A stretch of 64,000 nt of DNA. Source: Xiphophorus maculatus. Taxonomy: Eukaryota > Chordata > Actinopteri > Cyprinodontiformes > Poeciliidae. Under the pieces are notes generated by a model. That model was not told the origin of the DNA. It did no database searches and was given only the letters and a program-made list of their open reading frames with translations. Both the position numbers and the translations under genes were made by a program. Below, piece after piece: positions 44,668 through 64,000 of this stretch. The first letter of the stretch is position 1, and each line of letters starts with the position of its first letter. The DNA lies in assembly GCF_002775205.1 (NCBI RefSeq), contig NC_036450.1, forward strand, positions 12,109,479 to 12,173,478. The letters are read 5' to 3'.

Positions 44668-44701
44668 TTGGACCATTTTCTGCATGGAGAAAATGGTCCA
44701 A
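44668..44701. repeat. Perfect inverted repeat, 14-bp arms
   Basis: TTGGACCATTTTCT and AGAAAATGGTCCAA flank the loop GCATGG. Confidence 0.97.
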
Positions 44702-45219
44702 ATCCAGGACTCAAACACCAAACTACCATGTTGAAGACTACGGATGCTGCACATGGTGCACATTATCAACCAACTTAACCATCCAGCACCAAATTTAACT
44801 TTGTTGAAGACTGTGAGTCAAATCGTTTTTGAGCTCCATATAGTCTATGAAGGCTACTCAGGGCCTGATGGCATATGGCCTAAGAGCCTTTTAGACTTCT
44901 TGACTTGGAAGGAAGAGAGGGAATGACTCGCATTTTACTCCAGATAAATGTGATTAGGTTTCAAACAAGCACTCATGTAGAGCATGGATGGATAGAATTG
45001 CATTTCAGAGCAAAGACGCATATCCCATGAGTAACATAATCAGGCTGAATACACAATGCTGCTTTTCTCCACAATGCAATTGCATCTCACTTAGGCGGAA
45101 ATGAGAACATGGTCGGGTTCTCCACTTCTTACTTCAGCAGGAAAGGGAAATTACGTCAGAGTTGACTAGAGGAACGATATAAATATAAGCAACCCTGGTT
45201 GACTGTATGATAAAGGCTG

Positions 45220-45726
<507 letters not shown>

Positions 45727-46512
45727 TTTTACTATTCATGATCATTTACTGCTTTGTATTGGTCTCGCAAATCGAATTGAAAATTATAAGTACCATAGGT
45801 GCTTTTGCAAGGTGAGTAAGTAAATGCTACTCCAATAACCTCTAAAATTTTATATGAGACTAAGGTCATTTCCTATAAGTGTCAGTAAAGTAGAGCTTAA
45901 TAAAAATATTTTCTTTTTTCATAGAGGTTGAATTTTAAATTCATCATATCAAATACTCTCAATATCTTGAATGTGTAAAGTCATTCAAGAACAAACCTCC
46001 ATAGGTTTTTCATTAAAAAAAACAAAACACCTCACATAATTTTGACTTTTAATTGGACAGTATGTAATGAGATAAAATAAATGAGCTTTCATTGAAATAT
46101 CACACAAGTATACCCCAGACAATATATTAAATTAGTTTGAGGTTATTGGATAAAGATCCATCTTTAATTAAACTTTATATAATCCTGGGCATTGAGACCT
46201 CAGCTTGTTACTAAAAAACAAAGCAGTGTGCATTTTGACATCGCTCTGTCCCAACCGGCATGAACTTATTTAGCAATTTGAGCAGCAGTTGCTCACTTGT
46301 TGGCTCAGACTGCACAGGCGACTAGTGACTCTTGCAATTTCACCAACATTCTTCCCCTGGACACTTTTAGATACTGTTACTATTTTGGTTTAGAGGTTTA
46401 GAAATGCTCTGATCCAGTCAAGACGGCCTTAAAACTTAGTCCTTCTCAATTTTAAGTGATTTTAAGTGCTCAAATCCTTACATTTTTCCTACTTTAAGTA
46501 CACTAACTTTAA

Positions 46513-46575
46513 GGAGAAAATGTTATGTAAGATTGTGGTCACAATCTTACATAACACAAAAATTAATGTTTCTCC
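46513..46575. repeat. Perfect inverted repeat, 17-bp arms with outer extension
   Basis: TGTTATGTAAGATTGTG (46521-46537) pairs exactly with 46540-46556 across a 2-nt loop. GGAGAAA (46513-46519) and TTTCTCC (46569-46575) extend the stem beyond an asymmetric bulge. Confidence 0.97.
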
Positions 46576-47619
46576 TTGTGTGTCCATGTGTGTGTGTTTT
46601 TTTAAAAGAGAAAAAGAAATAAAATGCTATGAAATGAATAGATATAGTTTAAGTTATGTAGATGGGTGAAAGTATAGGAATTTTTAATGAAGTCAAACAA
46701 CTATAAATTTAAGACAATGGTTTTGGCACATTTCATTGTAAAACCTTGAAAAAGATGTTTGACTGCAAGTGGCATTACTCTAAACCTTTTACCCCAAATT
46801 AAACATAAAAGGGATATTCTTCACATAAAAACCCATCTGATGACCTCTTTGATAAATCTATTATAACATTGCTTGTTTACTTTGTGTTTTAATTGCATTT
46901 GAAGAAACACAGCTTTAAGTAAATAATGCTCCAGCATCACCTTCCCACACACTGTAGCATGCAAAAATTGATCACCAGCTAAGAGAGCTTGCTACAGATT
47001 TTTCTTTTTTTTTACTTATAAATTCTGTGGCATGATTGTTGCAGCTCTTAGATGCCATAAGATGCACAAAAATGTCACTGCTAAGGGAACACTGCATCAG
47101 TCACTTGATAATTTTACTTATTGTCATATTCAGACTCACTGTACTGATGAACATCCTCCTAAGTCAACTCAGTGAAGCTCTAACTGATACACTTTGACCT
47201 ACTCACTGAAGCTGTGAATGTTTTGAGTATTATGGGTTCCTGTTTATTGTTTGTAAAAATGAGATGATCACATCCAAAGACCGGTAGCTCATCCTGTATG
47301 TGGGTTCCTCTCCTTGTCCTCCAACTTCCATCTTAATTCCTTTCTCTAAGTAGCTGTTAGTTGTGAGTTGGTGCATGTCTGGTTGTTTGTTCGGTGTGTT
47401 GCACTGATTGACTTATATAGGATGAAGCATGTGTCTTGCTCAATGACCGCCGGAGCCCTCTACCAGGATAAGTAATATACACCCAATGGATGCTGTCTTT
47501 TGCAAGCAACACTTGTCTTTAGATTTTTGAATGCAGTTGGTTCCACTGTTTTTTATTTATTTACAGGTATCGGATTAAAAAACAGCTGTATGTGTCCTTT
47601 TACTAGACAAATATGTACT

Positions 47620-47735
47620 TCATGTTTTGCTCTGTCACATGAAATCCTTACACAGTAGAACAATATTTTTGGTTTTAATGTGACAAAATGTGAAAAAAGT
47701 GCAAATATTTAAGGTATTTGATGGCATGTTTTCAG
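47620..47735 (+). mobile_element. Tc1-like transposon 3' end
   Basis: CTGTCACATGAAATCCTTAC and GTGACAAAATGTGAAAAAAG match the 3' terminal block of other copies here. Confidence 0.5.
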
Positions 47736-47929
47736 TAGCCACTGAAAACATTCTTATGTCTATAGAGCTTCCAACAATAACTGGATCATTGGTTTTGCAA
47801 AGGCACATGACTCATATTTTCTCCTTCCAGTTATTCCTTAGAATAACAAAAAGAATTTGACTCATCAGCATTGAAATGAGTTAAGAGAAAACAAAACTTG
47901 GCAGTAAAAAAAAACAGTACTATTGATTG

Positions 47930-48260
47930 TTAGACGCCAGGAGAGTGGGTGAATTTGCGTGAACTCATCGTAGCTCTGATAGTCAGCTGGTGGTTGGATG
48001 AAATTGACAGGCTTTTATGTTCTCGAGTTGGGATTGTAAGCTTAAGTCTCAGCTCTTCTGTTCGTAGAGATATGAAAGTGTTGAGGATGCGAGAACCAGT
48101 GAGGCAACAGAAATTCTAACGAGGTGAAAATTCTCAGTTAATCATTCCCGATAAGCATTTGTTCATGTCTGCTCAGGCGTAATCCGGGATATGATGAGCT
48201 GCAGAGAGCCAAACACTCATTAACACAAGGTTTGGATGCTGTCATTGATATGCACAGTAG
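47930..48260. other. Unique, complex block in phf24 intron 1
   Basis: Non-repetitive sequence 1.6-1.9 kb before coding exon 2. It is a possible regulatory region, with no specific motif claimed. Confidence 0.25.
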
Positions 48261-48894
48261 CTATTGCTCATGTTGAGATGAGGCGGAACATTTCTACTTT
48301 AATTCATTAATTTCCATTAAAATACTATGTATTAAAAATTTTAATTTCTATTACATTTAGTTAACCTAAAAATAAAAGCAGGTAGATTATCTATTATGTA
48401 ATATGCATGGAAAGATGAACACAATAGCCACAAATGACTCCTGTACTGTGTACAGTAGAGCTGAAGACGTTTTATATTAGTTTATCAGTATTCTATGCAA
48501 ATATCATGCTGCTTTTATCCATTATATTGAAAAGTTGCTTCTTTGCACCATCAGCTGCTCCGGGGTTGCCCCAACACAGAGGCAGCCTTCTTTTAATCAT
48601 TAGATAAACTTTTTTTCTGTGTTCCTGGTTCTCGTGCTGCTGCCGTAGCAGAGAGCTGCAGAGAAAAGCATTCTCTTTTCCACAGGCTTATAAAAATATG
48701 CAACATATGCTGACTAGTTGAAAACCCAATTATCTAGAGTGCATCTCCAAATCCCATTCGAGCAATAACATTCAGCATATTTGTGCTATGAAATTTCATA
48801 ACACATTGTTTTACTATGTTCAGTGTCGCTGCTTGGTATGTATATCTACTGTTTACCACTTTTTCTTTGGATGAAAAACACATTCTGGATGTCT

Positions 48895-48965
48895 TAGATG
48901 TTCTGTCCCTTGCAAAAGTTTTCATAGCCCCTTGACTTTCTACTGTCAAAGTTCAGAGTTTGTAG
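48895..48965 (-). mobile_element. Tc1-like terminal fragment
   Basis: CTTGCAAAAGTTTTCATAGC then CCCTTGACTTTCTACTGTCAAAG resembles the terminal inverted repeat of the Tc1-like family. Confidence 0.4.
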
Positions 48966-49826
48966 CAAGACAGAGAAATACATTTCACCAGATACAAGTC
49001 ATTTCTTTTCAAAGCTGAACTTTGCCAAAGTTATTGCAGCTATAAATTCCACCACTGAAAAAACTACAATCCCAATGTTGTGTGCAGTTTTTAGTTGTAA
49101 TAATTGGGTGAAAAAGTTGAAGAATTTGGACTGTACTGTTCCTTATACTGGGTATCAAACTGAATAAGAAGCTAGCACAGCCATTACTCCCTTTGTCAGC
49201 AAGTTGCAGAGTCACTAAGGCAGTTCAACTTAAACTCTGCTGCTTTCGGTTTGACCCGAGTGCAAAAGGCAACGTGCACTGCAGTTCTGAAAATAAATAT
49301 GGTTGGTTAAGACAGGATTCTATCACAAAAGTTTTAAAAGTTTTACAAATATAGATGTTAACTATATTAAAGTGTACTCAACTGTGTAACTTGTTACATG
49401 ACTGAGTTGGAGGTGTAATGGTTGTGGATTAGCTCTACTTCTTATCCACCTTCCTAAAGTGGAAGGATATGAAAGAGAAGGTTTGGGTTGTGATAGAAGA
49501 CTGTTTGAAAGCCATTTTCAAAAATGTGGGCTCAAAAATTGAGTGCATGTTAAATTTATGTGTTGTACAAATGGTTTAGGTACAGTAGTGGACATTTGAT
49601 TTTGAGGGGTCAAGCTTTCTTAGTCAATATAGACAAATGGAGAAACATCTTAAATTTTGGGGTTATCAAACTTTATTTGCATTTGAGCTAAAAACTGATA
49701 TAAGTTACATTCTTGTCTCCCTATTCTTGTACTAAGTCAAATTTCACAATGAAAATCAAAGATGTGAAAAGTTATACAATTATATATTTATAAAAAAAAT
49801 ATGCTTCTTTCCATTTCTTTGTAGAC

Positions 49827-63552
<13,726 letters not shown>

Positions 63553-64000
63553 TCCAGGTTCCTCCAGTGCGGCCTGCAGAGAGAGGAAGAGTGATGTAGT
63601 CCATGGATGAACAGGGGGAAGAGATAAACTTGCCGACATGATGTCATGACAAGTGAAACTGAGGAAACCGATTGAAGCACCAAGAGGTAGTAGCGAATGA
63701 AGCAATCAACAGAAACTCTCCTCTCCAGAGTCACTTCAGCATAACACAGGCAACATGAATGTGTTTGATACACAGACACCCCAAGTGGAAGCAGCTGTCA
63801 TAGCTCCAAACTCTAAACAGTTTCCAAAACGTGTAAGAGATACGATGAGAAGGACAGCCACCCTCTTCATGATTGGCCGGTTTGTGAAATTTCTGAAACT
63901 TTGGGTGTCTCTATTAACACATAAGAAGCCAGGATGCTAAAAGTGACATAATGCCATATAAGGTAAATAACACTCATTTCTGAGTGAGTTCATTAGTGAC
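63553..64000 (+). other. phf24: phf24 3' UTR (start)
   Basis: No AATAAA is seen before the window ends, so the transcript probably continues. The open frames on both strands here have no recognised features. Confidence 0.6.

Noticed and set aside
46513-46575. microRNA precursor
   Set aside because: The loop is only 2 nt and the stem about 17 bp, too small for a Drosha/Dicer substrate. No known microRNA seed was recognised.

Overview
The window is vertebrate nuclear DNA from a ray-finned (percomorph-type) fish. The evidence is spliced genes with GT/AG introns, an intronless hsp30-type heat-shock gene pair, many decayed Tc1-like transposons of a kind common in teleosts, and fish-type LINE tails. 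No bacterial, phage or viral genes were seen.

Region 1 (1-6.7 kb, minus strand) holds stbd1. It has three coding exons, an N-terminal membrane anchor and a C-terminal CBM20 glycogen/starch-binding domain. The middle is very long, acidic and low in complexity. The last coding exon ends at 2106, and a polyadenylation signal lies near 1192.

Region 2 (6.9-10 kb, plus strand) holds two tandem intronless hsp30-like small heat-shock genes, about 2 kb apart start to start. Each has a perfect three-unit heat-shock element and a TATA box. A LINE 3' fragment sits between them. stbd1 and the first hsp30 gene are divergently transcribed from a region of about 0.65 kb.

Region 3 (10-31 kb) has no gene I can support. 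It contains a compound microsatellite, several degraded Tc1-like elements in both orientations, a small terminal-inverted-repeat element and some unique sequence that could be regulatory. That sequence includes two perfect CREs 126 bp apart near 27.4-27.5 kb.

Region 4 (31.1-64 kb, plus strand) is phf24 (KIAA1045/GINIP). A CpG-rich block with a good splice donor at 31537/31538 is the likely non-coding first exon. Seven coding exons from 49827 to 63552 join in frame to a 408-residue protein with an N-myristoylation-type start, a PHD-type zinc finger and two degenerate EF-hand-like motifs. The first intron, about 18 kb, holds a hAT element with a perfect 8-bp target-site duplication, a LINE 3' end and many Tc1-like copies.

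The most unusual signal is a set of short perfect inverted repeats (arms of 13-20 bp, loops of 1-10 nt) spread over the non-coding DNA. Several lie inside Tc1 remnants, and several have an A / inverted-A / A triple layout. There are far more than chance allows, and they look like products of short-range template switching.

Transposon identities come from recognised sequence similarity recalled from memory, not from a database search.
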